From Gnetum montanum (lineage: Eukaryota > Streptophyta > Gnetopsida > Gnetales > Gnetaceae), in NCBI GenBank assembly GCA_015680685.1, contig MNCI01008331.1, positions 1 through 64,000 on the forward strand: DNA of 64,000 nucleotides, read 5' to 3'. Under the pieces are notes generated by a model, which was given only the letters and a program-made list of their open reading frames with translations, made no database searches and had not been told where the DNA came from. Below are positions 22,336 to 32,719 of the stretch, one piece after another; within the stretch, counting starts at the first letter, position 1; every line of letters begins with the position of its first letter. Both the position numbers and the translations under genes were made by a program.

Positions 22336-23349
22336 TGATGAATCATTTTTTGTTAGGCCTTGATATCAGATCCTTGATATTTGAGCCTCAATATCGGAGC
22401 CCTAATATCAGATCTCATGATGTGTTATCAGGTTCCGATATTGTAGGATGTGTGTTAGCCTATAAATACAACACTTGAACACATGATTCATCCATTTCAT
22501 TTCTTAGCTGTACTGAAGCTCTTGTAGTTTTTTCTTTCGAGGGTTAGAATATTTTCTAAGTGTCGTAGTAGGAGTTAAAGAAGTGTATAGATCTTTATTC
22601 GAGCATTGATGTACTTGAGCATGATAGTGTGAATAATAATAAAGATGAGCTTTTTCGATCAAACATTGCAACACTTGGAATAGATTAATAACTTCTTTAT
22701 GCATTTAACATTCATGCAATCTACTTTAATGAATTTTAACTAAGCAATTAATATTGGCTAAATATCAAACATAAGTACAACCATTTCAAGCATACATTTA
22801 ATGCTTGGTAACCCTAGTAGCACTTACAACTTGGTAACCTAGTGGCGCTATAATGTGTCCAGGATGTGTATGGAAAGTGGAAACAGATTCCTATGTTAGG
22901 ATTAGTTAAGTGTTAGTTAGTTACTAGATTAATTAGATTAATTAAACATTAAATTTACTTTGTTTCCAACACTTAGGCGATTAAACCATAAAGGAAAAAT
23001 GATAAAAATTAGAAGCCTCTCTAGGAGGTCACCCCCCTTGATTTTCCAAATTTTATAGCTGTTGGAGCATGAGGTCTCCCATGTGGGCCACTGTTGGTGA
23101 CCCAAATTTTGTTCTCTCTCTTGTATTTTACTTTCTAGTAATATAATCCTGAACATTCTCTCAAAAAAAAAAAAAACCATACACTTGCACTTCACAAGTA
23201 GAACTGAGAAGACAATGATTGCAACAGTTAGATTCACTACCTAGAACCCAGTGTACTTAGAGATCTAAAGTTTATGAAATTCAACCAGATCACTTAGTGA
23301 ACACTAGTGATTTGTATGGTTGGGCATAGGGTATACTCCCCGCTGACTA
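22336..23349 (+). repeat. 3' LTR of element B (1014 bp, with insertion)
   Basis: Matches the 5' LTR but is about 160 bp longer because of a poly(A)-ended insertion at 23017-23176. U3 shows four or more spaced GATAT-type sites (22362-22450); TATAAATA at 22461-22468. The end has drifted to GCTGACTA. Confidence 0.85.
23017..23176 (+). mobile_element. SINE-like or retroposed insertion with 14-A tail
   Basis: About 160 bp absent from the matching place of the 5' LTR (between GATAAAAATTAGA.GCCTC and CCATACACTTGC). It starts TCTAGGAGGTCACC and ends TTCTCTC followed by 14 A. A poly(A) end and lack of terminal repeats fit target-primed retroposition. No clear target duplication is visible, about 11 bp of LTR seem missing, and no tRNA-like A/B box is convincing. 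A transcript fragment is equally possible. Confidence 0.6.
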
Positions 23350-23354
23350 GTTAG

Positions 23355-24700
23355 GAATAATAGCAATTGATCTTCTAATAACTTTTTTTGTTGCCATCAT
23401 TTTCCTTGGGCAATTTATATTCCCCATTCTCTAATTTTTACAAACATTTGAAATACATTATGCAAGTTTAGTAGATATTGGAATTGTTATCATATTAGAG
23501 TTTTAGAATATATGCTTAAGCAAATTAGCTCATGGTAGCCTTCTTTTAATGAAAGAACTTGGATTACTAATTCATCTAGATTGTGTATGACTTAGAGTAA
23601 ATTTGGTATCTAATTCATCTAGTTTCTTATCTATGTATGCATGATAGACGGATTACATGGAATGAAAAGAGGAAACAAATTTTTAAAAAAATTAATTTCT
23701 AATAGTTTACATTAGGACTTTCCAAATATTTTTTGGAAGGATGATAAATTTGTTTTTCCTTTTAATTTGAAAGTTACCACATTATTATAAAAAATAATTT
23801 TATTTATAAAAAATTCAACAAGGCCTTGGAAAATGCAGTTATCTTCATACTTTTGAAGAAAGAGAATGAAAGAGATTTGGAAATCTCATGCATTTTTCAA
23901 AATTCATACTTTTTATGGTGTATTATTCATCAATGTCTTCCTATCAACATTTGTTTTAAACATATGACAAATATTTTTCCTCAATGTCCTCTTTGTTAAA
24001 GTGAATATTCATTTTTTAAACATTTTTTAAGTGTCCTATTATTCAGCATGCTTGGAAATGAGCATCCAAAATTTGTATCACCTTTCAACCAAACATCAAT
24101 GAAGTCATTTTTGACTCTTAGCTTGCTTTATCTACTTTTTTCTTTACATTTGGAAATTCCTTTAATCCCTTGTTCTCTACTCTATTTGAAAGCTTTTGTA
24201 TGTAATTATTTTTTCATAATAAGAGCATAACTATGATCTCTCTTTAGAATTTAAATACCAGATTCTGAAAAATGTTGTTTATAAGCTACACCTTTAAGTA
24301 AAAAAGCTTCTAATGAAAGCTAAATAATTAATTTATTTTTTACAGTATCAATTTATTTTTGTTTTGGAGGCTCAAAAATGGAAAGCTTTTAGCTTTTATT
24401 GGTATTTGCTCATTATTTTTTATTAAATTTCCTTTTGTTTTTAGAGAAAGGTTTCTCTCCATTTTTTTTTACAAAAAAACCTTTAGTGAGAAGTAAAACC
24501 CCATGAAGGTGCTTTTGAATAAGGACAAGGCCTAATCCTTTTTCTACATGAGAGGAAAGGTTTTTCAGGATTGGTTGTAAGGATGAAAACTCAAAAAAGC
24601 ATCCCCAAAATTGTTGGCTTTTTCTTTAGACTCTCTTTGATGATCTAATATACTCTAAATTTTTTTCATATTATTATTCATTTTTTTAATGGTTTGACAC
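23355..24700 (+). pseudogene. LINE relic copy 2, 3' part
   Basis: Collinear with 700-1172 joined to 8498-9400 of copy 1, here without the element A insertion. Contains NIW.TLCKFSRYWNC-like text, a KDDKFVFPFN region, and the CPLC-like zinc-binding end (about 23980-24100). Broken frames. The 3' UTR ends near the TTTAATGGTTTGACACC text at 24690. Confidence 0.6.
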
Positions 24701-25154
24701 CTCCTCCTTATTTTAATTTTAAGGAATTAGTTTATTTGAACATTAAAATCAACATCAAAATACTTTTAAAATATCATAATAATTTTGGAAAATCAAGAAA
24801 CCTAATAACTAGATCTAATATTTATATGTCATTTCTATATTTTGATATCATCATGAATAAATAATATAATCCTTTTTTAATAGTGAAATAAAGAAATTAG
24901 AAATGAAAATAAAATAGTTTTGATGATTAACATATCCAAACTTTTAAAATTCACACTTTAATCTATCTCATCTATAAATATTTATAAAATCATAAAGAGA
25001 AATAAATTTCAATGATTAAAAAGGATGGATTACACACTTTAAGATCTTATTTAAATTATAGTATTCAATGAAATTTTGAATAATACATATACCATAGACA
25101 AATAAATAAAACTTAACCTAGTAATCATCATTTATCATTATTTAGAACATTGTA
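24701..25154. other. AT-rich sequence without recognisable features
   Basis: Very AT-rich, no ORF of interest and no repeat structure seen. Confidence 0.5.
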
Positions 25155-26040
25155 TAATGAGCAATAGTATAGTATCTAATGAAGTATTAGTCAATCAGTT
25201 GTGTCCATGCATCCTCATCAATGTGTCCTTTGATGCATTAACACATATGTGTTGATGTTGATACACTCAAAACTTATATATATGTGTACACCATTCACAT
25301 TTATGACACCTTTGGTCATTTGTGTAGTGAAGTTTTTGCAGTTTGCTTTCATAGGACTTAGCCAAATTTTCCTTTGAGTGTCCATAGCATGGAATGAGTT
25401 GATCAAATAAATTTTTATTTGAATGACATTATACTTAGACACAATTCATGAATAGAAATAAAATTGATATTGATTCCTTCTATTGTAGCTCTTGGACTAG
25501 CATTTAGTTTATTTTCAATAATTTATTTTAGATGCATTTTTACTTTCATGTACTTAAGAAATTAATATTTTATTCTATAAAAATGTGAGTATTACCACTT
25601 CTAGCATGATATATTAATGCTTGGTAGTCCTAGTAATGAATACTTATTATGCCAAGTAGTAGATACTTGGTAACCCATGAATATTATTATAGGTTCATGA
25701 TGGGTATGGAAAGTGGGAATGGATGCTCTACACTTAGGATATATTAGTTTACTATTATTTTCATAATTATATTAGAAATTAATATTTTCATCCATTCTTT
25801 ATTTTAGTATTTTAATAATAAAATAATAAAAATAACCAAAATATAACATATTATGCTTCAATTGCACTTAACCATTTTAATTGTGTTAGCACAAGTGATG
25901 ATTGAGAAGACAATGATCAACAATGTAATGTATAGTTATCTAGGATATTACTAGCTCCAAGATCAGGGAAATTTCACTGAATCATGCATACATGTTTATG
26001 ATCTGTATGGTTGGGTGTAGGGAACACTTGCCACTCATCA
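25155..26040 (+). repeat. 5' LTR of element X (about 886 bp)
   Basis: Ends GCCACTCATCA at 26040 and is followed by a primer site, so it is a 5' LTR. It shares the LTR landmarks CTTGGTA.TCCTAGTA, GGGAATGGATGCT and GTATGGTTGGGTGTAGGG with A to D but is a separate, older branch. The start is estimated by alignment with 9481. No GATATC palindrome is visible. Confidence 0.7.
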
Positions 26041-26041
26041 T

Positions 26042-26060
26042 TGGTGTCATTGTTGAGGAC
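26042..26060 (+). other. Primer binding site, tRNA-Asp type, element X
   Basis: TGGTGTCATTGTTGAGGAC after a one-base T spacer; the Athila-type site with transition changes. Confidence 0.75.
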
Positions 26061-26161
26061 GTTGTTGCTTGTTATGTACTAAGTATTCTAGATAATTATA
26101 TCATATAAAGATCATTGTAGGAACAAAATGAATTACCATTAGAAAAATAATAATACTTTAC

Positions 26162-26954
26162 TGATGGGAGGCAATATTGCATCCCACGCAATATCGTGTA
26201 CGCGATATCACGGTGCACCTCCAAGTCTATAAATAAGAGGCAGCTCTTCCTTGTTTTCCATTCTAGGCCTAGACCATAGCGAAACTCTGGTAGTTTGATC
26301 CCTCCAGAGATAGAATATTTTCCATGTGCCCGCAGTAGGAGCTCCAAAGTGAATGGATCTTTATTCGAGCAAATATTATACCTGAATACATGTTTGTGTA
26401 TGGAAATAAAGACGAACTTCTTGGATAAACCTTGCAGTGCATGGAATAGGCTAAATAGGATTTTATTCAATGTTATTTATTGTTTATCCTTTAAATGCTT
26501 TATTAGTTATTAAATCTCTCTCAACCCTTCTCTCCTAATTAAGGGCCTCAGTACGACCGCTTCAAGCACATGCGTTACGCTTGGTGATCCTAGCAATGAT
26601 TAGCGTTTGGTAACTAAGGTTGCATTGGTTCAGGGTGTGAACGGTAAGTGGGAACGGATGCTGACACTAGGTTAATTAAGGCTTAGTTAGTTAGTTAAAG
26701 TTAGTCAATTAGCCTCTTCAACCCTTCACCTCACTAGCATAGGAGATAAAACAGAAAAACTATAAAAATCATATACCTTAGACTTACTTAACCATACACC
26801 GTGACAAATACAAGTAAGTCTAGGAAGATAATGAATAATTAACCTTAAGTGTTCCATGAGGCGTGTAGGCACTTAGTCTACAGAGTTTGACTGAATCGTG
26901 TGTGTTACACTCGTATTCGTATGGTTGAGTGTAGGGGTACCTCGCCACTCATCA
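26162..26954 (+). repeat. 5' LTR of element C (793 bp)
   Basis: Begins TGATGGGA and ends CACTCATCA. Palindromic GATATC motifs at 26171-26180 and 26188-26209; TATAAATA at 26228-26235. Antisense ORFs of about 120 codons exist in both LTRs only because the LTRs are alike. Confidence 0.9.
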
Positions 26955-26955
26955 T

Positions 26956-26974
26956 TGGCACCATTGCCAGGGAC
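26956..26974 (+). other. Primer binding site, tRNA-Asp type, element C
   Basis: TGGCACCATTGCCAGGGAC after a one-base T spacer; very close to the Athila tRNA-Asp consensus. Confidence 0.88.
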
Positions 26975-27098
26975 TAAGTGTTTGTGCGCTAAGTAGAACA
27001 TAGGAGATCACTCACATCATTGGGAGCTTAAACAAACCTTAGGGTTAATTAAATAATAAAAATTACATAATGGTTAATCGACACACTGATAAGACACC

Positions 27099-29400
27099 AT
27101 ATCTTCTTCTTCTTCTTCTCATAAGAGCATTACACCACCTAGGGATCATACAAAAAATGGACGGCAGTCTAAAACACATAATCAAAATCAGCCAGTTCCT
27201 CAACAATATAGGGTGGTATATACTCATCTTGATGAGTACATACCCAATTTTACTTTTATCCTCCATCAGGATGAACAGATGCGCTGGAGAGACTTGCAAG
27301 GTAACATAGTGTTACCTCCAGATCGTGCAGTCCCCAACATGCTCCTCCGTGCTCTGGCACAAATCAGCATGACTCAGCTATACGTTGAGTACGTTATAGG
27401 TCACTTTGACACAAGGGATTATCATCCCACAGAAGCACAACATCTAAGGGACTCAAGGTAGGAGATCCATCATACATTTTTGAAGGGCAAAGGGGTCCCA
27501 CACATCCTAAGCGAAACTAGAGATGGTGAACCACTTATAATGGGTTCTCTATCAAAAGATGTTTCCCCTCCTAACACTAGTGAGGAGGTGGGGTATTAGA
27601 ACCTACGCTCCACGATACACAACTTTGGTTTTGATTCTCGTGAACACCAGCTATTCATTGAGGGAACAACAACACATGACAAGGACGGGCACTCAGATCG
27701 TCATCATGATCGGGGTTGTAGCCACAGAAGAGAAGGTAAGAAACATCATCATGGAGATGGTTCTCCTTCTTCTTCCCCTTCATCTCATCATTCACCCTCT
27801 CCTTCCACATCTGGACACAGCCATCGAGAGCATAACGGTGAGGATAGAGATAGGAAAAATGAGAGACCTCGATGAGAGAGTCGAGAGAAAGGACAAGGGC
27901 ATGAACGAAGAGAAAGTAGGGAACAACGAAGACATCATAGACTTCATGAAAGAGATTATCATGAAGAACCCCTACTTGCCACCTGAAGCATGCTAAATAT
28001 CATGGAGGCTGTGAGAATCCCAACAAGGCATCTAAAAGATAGCTGGATCAAGCACTTAGACATGAACAATATCCCACACTTCGAAGGGGGATACAATGCT
28101 GATCTGCAAAATCATTTACAGGCATTCCATGATGCTTGCACCTTGCAAAACATTGAAAATAAGTGGTAGAAACTAAATTTGTTTCCCAGGATACTCATTA
28201 AGGAAGTAGAGAGTTGGTACCGGTCCTTAGAGCTAGAAACCATCAGGAGGTGGAGTATGATGTTAAATACCAAACGTACTCCAGAGTGTCTAACTTGCGT
28301 AAGCAAATCCAAGGATGGAAGCAAGGAACTCACGAACCCTTGGATGTTGCCATGGGCCACTACTATGCATTGCTACATTGTTGCCCGGGCCATGGTTACG
28401 CATAGCGGGATCAACTTCGCCACATCGTAGATGGGCTAAGGTATGAAACTAGGAGAACCCTTGGGACTTCTGCCCAAGGGAGACTATCAGAACTTAGATC
28501 CCATGAAGTTCACCAATTATTGGAGCAAGTAGCCAAAGAAGAAGGGGAGCTACAAAAAAGAGAGAGTGTGGAAGAATATAATCGTGATTCTTCCCTCTGG
28601 AAGAGGGGAGTGAAATTTTGCAATGAAAAGGATGAGTCACCACCTGAAGAGTTGATGAATAGAAAAGCCTTGCCACTTCAAAAGCTAACAACAGAAGTAT
28701 CAGCTAAGGTAGATGAAGTATGGAGCTCCTTAGATAGTAAAATTGAAACTTTCTTAAAGATTGTAGAGGAGTCTAAGGAGGAACAAAGTAGTGACAAGGA
28801 CAAGAAAAAGCGGAGAAATTCAGGCCCTACACGTGACAAGGGTAAGGGGAAAATAACTATCTTCGATGAGGTTGTGGACTTAGACACAGATTATGACAAT
28901 GGATGTGAGATCTACCAATATGACCATCCTAAGGGATGTTGTCCAATCATCTCACATCTACAAGAGTCTGGGGTGTATGCACTCAACCTGAGACTCAATA
29001 GATGGTAGACACCCTGAAGGTTACCTTATCCCTAAGGTAACCCAAGATAGTTCCACCAACCGTTGACGTACTATCCAAGTGGAACTTTACCACAACCCAC
29101 TGAACAACATTAGTAGTGGCAATACCCACAGTAATGGGGGATGCCACCACCGAAACAACAGTACCCTTACTGGCAACCAGACCCATATGGCTACTACGTG
29201 CAGCTGCCAGTTTCTCCAAGTGACTCCATGGGTCACATAACTCCCCAACATCACTACCAAGTTTGAGAGTATTTTAGAAGGACTCCTTCTCCTCCGAGAT
29301 ATGCTCCACACCCTTACCATCCTCCTAATTCATCTACCTTTCTTTTACTAGTAGTTCCCATACCTCCTACTCCCCACTCAACTGCAGCAACGTAACGCTA
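27099..29400 (+). pseudogene. gag relic of element C
   Basis: The start codon has become ATA at 27099; the homologous ATG survives in D. One frame runs to about 28260 with a few stops: Ser-rich N-terminus, FTFILHQDEQMRWRD..G (27240-27290), then about 150 residues rich in His, Arg, Asp, Glu and Ser (27640-27960), then the capsid (MLNIMEAVRIPTR, HFEGGYNADLQ, WYRSLELE). After a frameshift near 28260 it continues through LRKQIQGW, a 163-codon open stretch (28520-29008), the zinc-knuckle-like C...YDHPKGC (about 28907-28940) and a Gln/Tyr/Pro-rich tail. It would build the particle if intact. Confidence 0.85.
27559..27996 (+). other. Overlapping alternative-frame ORF within gag (146 codons)
   Basis: An open frame shifted relative to gag covers its charged region. 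A homologous open frame exists in D (39227-39685), with the same start context and the same end (MKNPYL.PEAC). The gag frame there is made of CAT, GAT, AGA and TCT-type codons, which read open when shifted, so composition is the simplest explanation. It is listed because it is kept in two copies. Confidence 0.3.
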
Positions 29401-30413
29401 CGAGAGCCGTAACCATTCAACCCGCTGCTGGTTCTGACAACTGCAAAAAGAGAAGACCTTTCCTTAGAACCAAAAGCCCATACAAGCTCTCACAACCACA
29501 AGTGATTGAGTCTAAATATGCTCCTCCAACACATCAGGCTTTGGAGCACCCTTCAGTCCAACAACAGAGCTTAATGCATACGGTTATGTTAACCCATACC
29601 ATAATCGACTAGATCAAGGTAGGCCACCTTCCCAAGAAACTATCTGACCCTGGAAGTCCCTTAATCTACCTTCAAGTCACCGGGAATGAACCACATAAGG
29701 CACTTCTTGACTCAGATTCCAGATTCAACTTAATATCACGAGAAATGTATCAAGCCTAGAACCTACCCCAACTTAAGAAGAGCAACATTCAACTAGAGTT
29801 AGATAACCAGTCCATCACCATTCCCTTGGGATTGGTGGAAGACATTGTTACCACTATGTGTGTTTGGTCATACCCAACCAATTTCCTGGTGATAGCAGTT
29901 AACAACAATGAAGGGGACTTCCCAATTATAATGGGAAGGGCATGGCTAAGCACAATAGACGCATGCCTAGGGATTCACGATCTTTCCTTGGAGATATCTA
30001 AGGTTAATATTTATGGAAATATCAAGAAGAAGAAAGTTCCGTGCATCACATACAATGACTCAGATGGTGATGACATGGAGGAATGCTCTGCATCTCTTCC
30101 ATGCAACAGGTGTGCCCTTGAAACTTGGAGACAAAGATGCCTGTATGTAGCAACCACACAAGTAGTAGACACCCCGTGGTTGATAGCTAGTTGAAAGAGC
30201 AGACCAACATGCATGGAACGAACTAGGGGAACAACTCATGCCAACAACGAAGGCATAGACACATTGGAATATGAGCATCACCAACTTTCACCCCTTAATC
30301 TAAGAACATCAATGGGGAGAAGTTGGGCACTTCTAAGAAATTCAAACAAGCGCTCATTATTTCAGATCTCTCTCTTTCCATTCAAACATGGGGGAGATGG
30401 CCACCTATGCTAA
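29401..30413 (+). pseudogene. Protease relic and linker of element C
   Basis: Retropepsin: NEPHKALLDSDS (catalytic D-S/T-G changed to D-S-D, about 29692-29725), LISREMYQA, LELDNQSITIPLGLVEDIVTT, and IIMGRAWLSTIDA (about 29927-29962). After it comes a linker with KKKVPCITYNDSDGD and a Cys-rich stretch (C..C....R..C). The frame ends at 30413 in HGGDGHLC, just past the polypurine-like motif. In B this linker leads on into RT; here it ends, so the protein is gag-protease only. Confidence 0.82.
30383..30400 (+). promoter_or_regulatory. Internal polypurine-like motif of element C
   Basis: CAAACATGGGGGAGATGG at the end of the gag-protease frame closely resembles the terminal tract TTCAGTCATGGGGGTA at 32398-32413. 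The same pairing exists in D and B. Confidence 0.55.
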
Positions 30414-31990
30414 TCATTTGGGGGCCCTTAGTTCTTTTTAATTTTTGTTTTACACATTTTTGTTTTACATGTTCTTGTTTTACACGTTTTTGATTTATAC
30501 ATTTTTGTTTTACACATTTTTGTTTTACACGTTTTTGTCTTACACATTTTTATTTTACAAATTTAATTAACTTTTCTTGTTTTTTTTTTACAAATTTCTT
30601 TAAATTTTCTTGTTTTTGTTTTTCAACATCATTATACTTTTTCATTTTGTGTGTGTGTGTGTGTGATCCACCTTGTAAGTTTGTCACCAATAAGTGTTCT
30701 TCATGATGGTATGAATTGTTTTCATATTGATTGCTAATGTTTGATTTTTACCTTTAAGTCATGATGTTGATACTAAGGTATGTTTCTTTTGATATAGCAG
30801 GAAATGAGTCCACTTCATCCATTCATCCACAAGTTTCTATGGTCTCTCTCAGCTTGGAAATGTACCGTCCCTTTTCTAATAAGAACTATTAATGAATCGG
30901 TGACTGGGCATTTCTCAAACTAAGGAAGGACTCAAGGATTGAAAAGGGTATGACTTCAAGGGAACTTGATGCATTTGTGTTGGCCATTCTCTTGGGTTCT
31001 TGGATGTTTTCTTCTTGAGTTTTCTTGCCACTTCGATGTCACCCAATTATCGGGAAGTTGAGCAATAAAAATAACAAAGTCTTTGCATGGTGTGGTTCTC
31101 ACGCATAAACACATAAAACAAAAAAAAATAAAAAGAAGAAGAAAGTGAGAATTCAAATCACACCCATTAGATGAAATAATAATTTGGGCTACAAGCACTG
31201 GTTATGGAACTAAAAATAAAAATGTTCCCTCTAACTAAGGCCCTTCTTGCATCCCATTTTCTCCTCTTTTGTTTCGTCGGAATGGTGGTGGCTCTTGGAG
31301 AAGGCATTCTTGTTAATTCCAGAGGATGGATTGGCTGAATGCATTAATGTGAAGTCACAGGCAATGGTTTGTTTGAGGCCAAACTTGGAATGGGATCTAC
31401 TAAGTCACATTAATCATGAAAACACATAAGGGGCTATACACCACCTTGCTCTTGGGATTCCATTCCATTCTCTCCTTTCCACCCTTCTCTCCATTGTTCA
31501 CCTCATTGTCAGTTGTATCATTAATGTATATTTTCATTGATGCATTATTTTCTTTTTGGTAAATTCTTATGGTTAATACTTTACCTCTTGTTCCATATGA
31601 CATTCCCAGAGCCTACGAACTTTTTGAATGTGGATTTGTCAGGGCATTAAGGGCATGAGCCTAGTTTGGGGAGGACCCACTAACATTTCTATTTGGTACA
31701 CTAGTTAAATTCTTTCCCTTAACATTTTTGCAATCAATTTTCTTTTGTTCATTTCCATCTTGACATCCATTTCATCCATGTTTTAGTTGTCTCTTTTTCT
31801 CCACCTTCCTTGTTCTTTTTCTTTCTCCATTCTCTTGCTACCGGAGGTTCGCGATTAGTCATGGAGGTACGGCGCCCAATTTTTTCAATTGTCTCCTAAC
31901 CCCTACACCTTCGGTGGTCATCAATATTATATCTCCAGACCCGTAATCAGCCATACCACAACCTAGCCAATGGCCTTTTCATGGAACTAA
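30414..31990 (+). other. 3' non-coding region of element C
   Basis: Contains about eight tandem units of roughly 15 bp like TTTTTGTTTTACACA (30433-30560), a (GT)n run (30646-30664), and then sequence shared with A, B, D and B1, including the GGGCATTA..GGCATGAGCC block near 31645. No convincing coding region; short ORFs are not conserved. Confidence 0.7.
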
Positions 31991-31991
31991 G

Positions 31992-32052
31992 GTATTAATT
32001 GCATTATGATTCATTTACCCTTGCTAATATAAAGACTATGTTGTGTGTGCAG
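31992..32052 (+). other. Predicted 61-nt intron before the 3' exon of element C
   Basis: Donor AAG/GTATTAATT, branch-like TTGCTAAT (near 32021-32028) and acceptor TGTGTGTGCAG, with ATG directly after. D (35285-35344) and B1 (15760-15819) keep the same signals at 60 nt. It is near the lower size limit for plant introns. Confidence 0.55.
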
Positions 32053-32238
32053 ATGGCAATCATGCAACAACAGATTGGATTTGAAGAAGACACTTGGAAC
32101 GGAGCAGTGCTGAAGCAGTTATGCAAGGAGCAAGATCGATGGCGTGCATATGGATGGATAATGAAATGCACAATCTTCTCATTGGCAGTAGCAAAACTTC
32201 TTTCTCTCTCTCTTTCTCAGCTACCAAATAAGGCTTGA
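32053..32238 (+). pseudogene. Short 3' ORF of element C
   Basis: An open frame of 61 codons starts MAIMQQQIGFEED right after the predicted acceptor and ends LSQLPNKA. It contains a Ser/Leu-rich run. Homologous frames in D and B1 are shifted relative to each other, so purifying selection is doubtful. No domain is recognised. Its position corresponds to the large 3' ORF of A, of which it may be a residue. Confidence 0.45.
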
Positions 32239-32397
32239 TGTCAATGTAATAAGGTGTTCACTCTTGTTGTCATGAACACCAGTTTTGTCTTGTCTTGTAA
32301 TGATGATCCGTTCACATGTCATCCCATTAGTTCCATTTGAGTCAATAATCCCATACTATCCCAATATTATTGTAAGGAACTCGAGGACGAGTTTTTA

Positions 32398-32413
32398 TTC
32401 AGTCATGGGGGTA
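32398..32413 (+). promoter_or_regulatory. Terminal polypurine tract of element C
   Basis: TTCAGTCATGGGGGTA directly before the 3' LTR start TGATGGG; the expected primer site for plus-strand DNA synthesis. Confidence 0.75.
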
Positions 32414-32719
32414 TGATGGGACGTGATATCGCATGGGCCACAATATTGCGCATGCGATATCGCGGTGCGTCACCAAGTCTATAAATAATAGGTAGCTCTC
32501 CCTTGTTTTCCATTCTAGGCCTAGACCATAGGGAAACTCTGGTAGTTTGATCCCTCCAAAGATAGAATATTTTCCATGTGCCCGCAGTAGGAGCTCCAAA
32601 GTGAACGGATCTTTATTTGAGCAAATATTGTACCTAAACACATGTTTGTGTACGGAAATAAAGAAGAACTTATTGGATAAACCTTGCAGTGCATGGAATA
32701 GGCTAAATAGTATTTTATT
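32414..32719 (+). repeat. Truncated 3' LTR of element C
   Basis: The first 306 bp of the LTR, with palindromes at 32424-32431 and 32441-32464 and TATAAATA at 32480-32487. Similarity to the 5' LTR stops at 32719, where sequence from the leader/gag of another element follows. Confidence 0.85.

Larger units (their letters stand above)
11757..23349 (+). mobile_element. Element B: Athila-like LTR retrotransposon with gag and full pol (decayed)
   Basis: LTRs at 11757-12599 and 22336-23349, tRNA-Asp-type primer site, gag, protease, RT, RNase H, integrase and a 3' non-coding region. Without the nested B1 it would be about 9.4 kb, near the usual Athila size. The short duplications flanking it are decayed (CTTAA at 11752-11756, GTTAG at 23350-23354), but the LINE text on both sides joins up in copy 1. 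All genes carry stops and frameshifts. It is the only Athila-like copy here that keeps RT and integrase, and so shows what A, C and D have lost. Confidence 0.88.
26162..32719 (+). mobile_element. Element C: gag-protease LTR element lacking RT-integrase
   Basis: 5' LTR 26162-26954, primer site, gag (27099-29400), protease (29400-30413), 3' non-coding region, short spliced 3' exon (32053-32238), polypurine tract, and a 3' LTR cut at 32719. RT, RNase H and integrase are absent: the sequence after the protease linker passes directly to the polypurine-like motif that in B follows the integrase. D has the same structure. It sits inside element X and presumably relied on an autonomous relative such as B. 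Confidence 0.88.

Noticed and set aside
26096-26470. 124-codon minus-strand ORF, with a 122-codon relative at 32399-32767
   Set aside because: Both lie antisense in the two LTRs of element C; their likeness follows from LTR identity, and the sense strand carries promoter and leader signals.
27213-27461. Host gene candidates from the medium-sized ORFs
   Set aside because: Every ORF over about 90 codons falls within a recognisable gag, protease, RNase H, RT or 3' ORF relic, an LTR, or a shadow of one.
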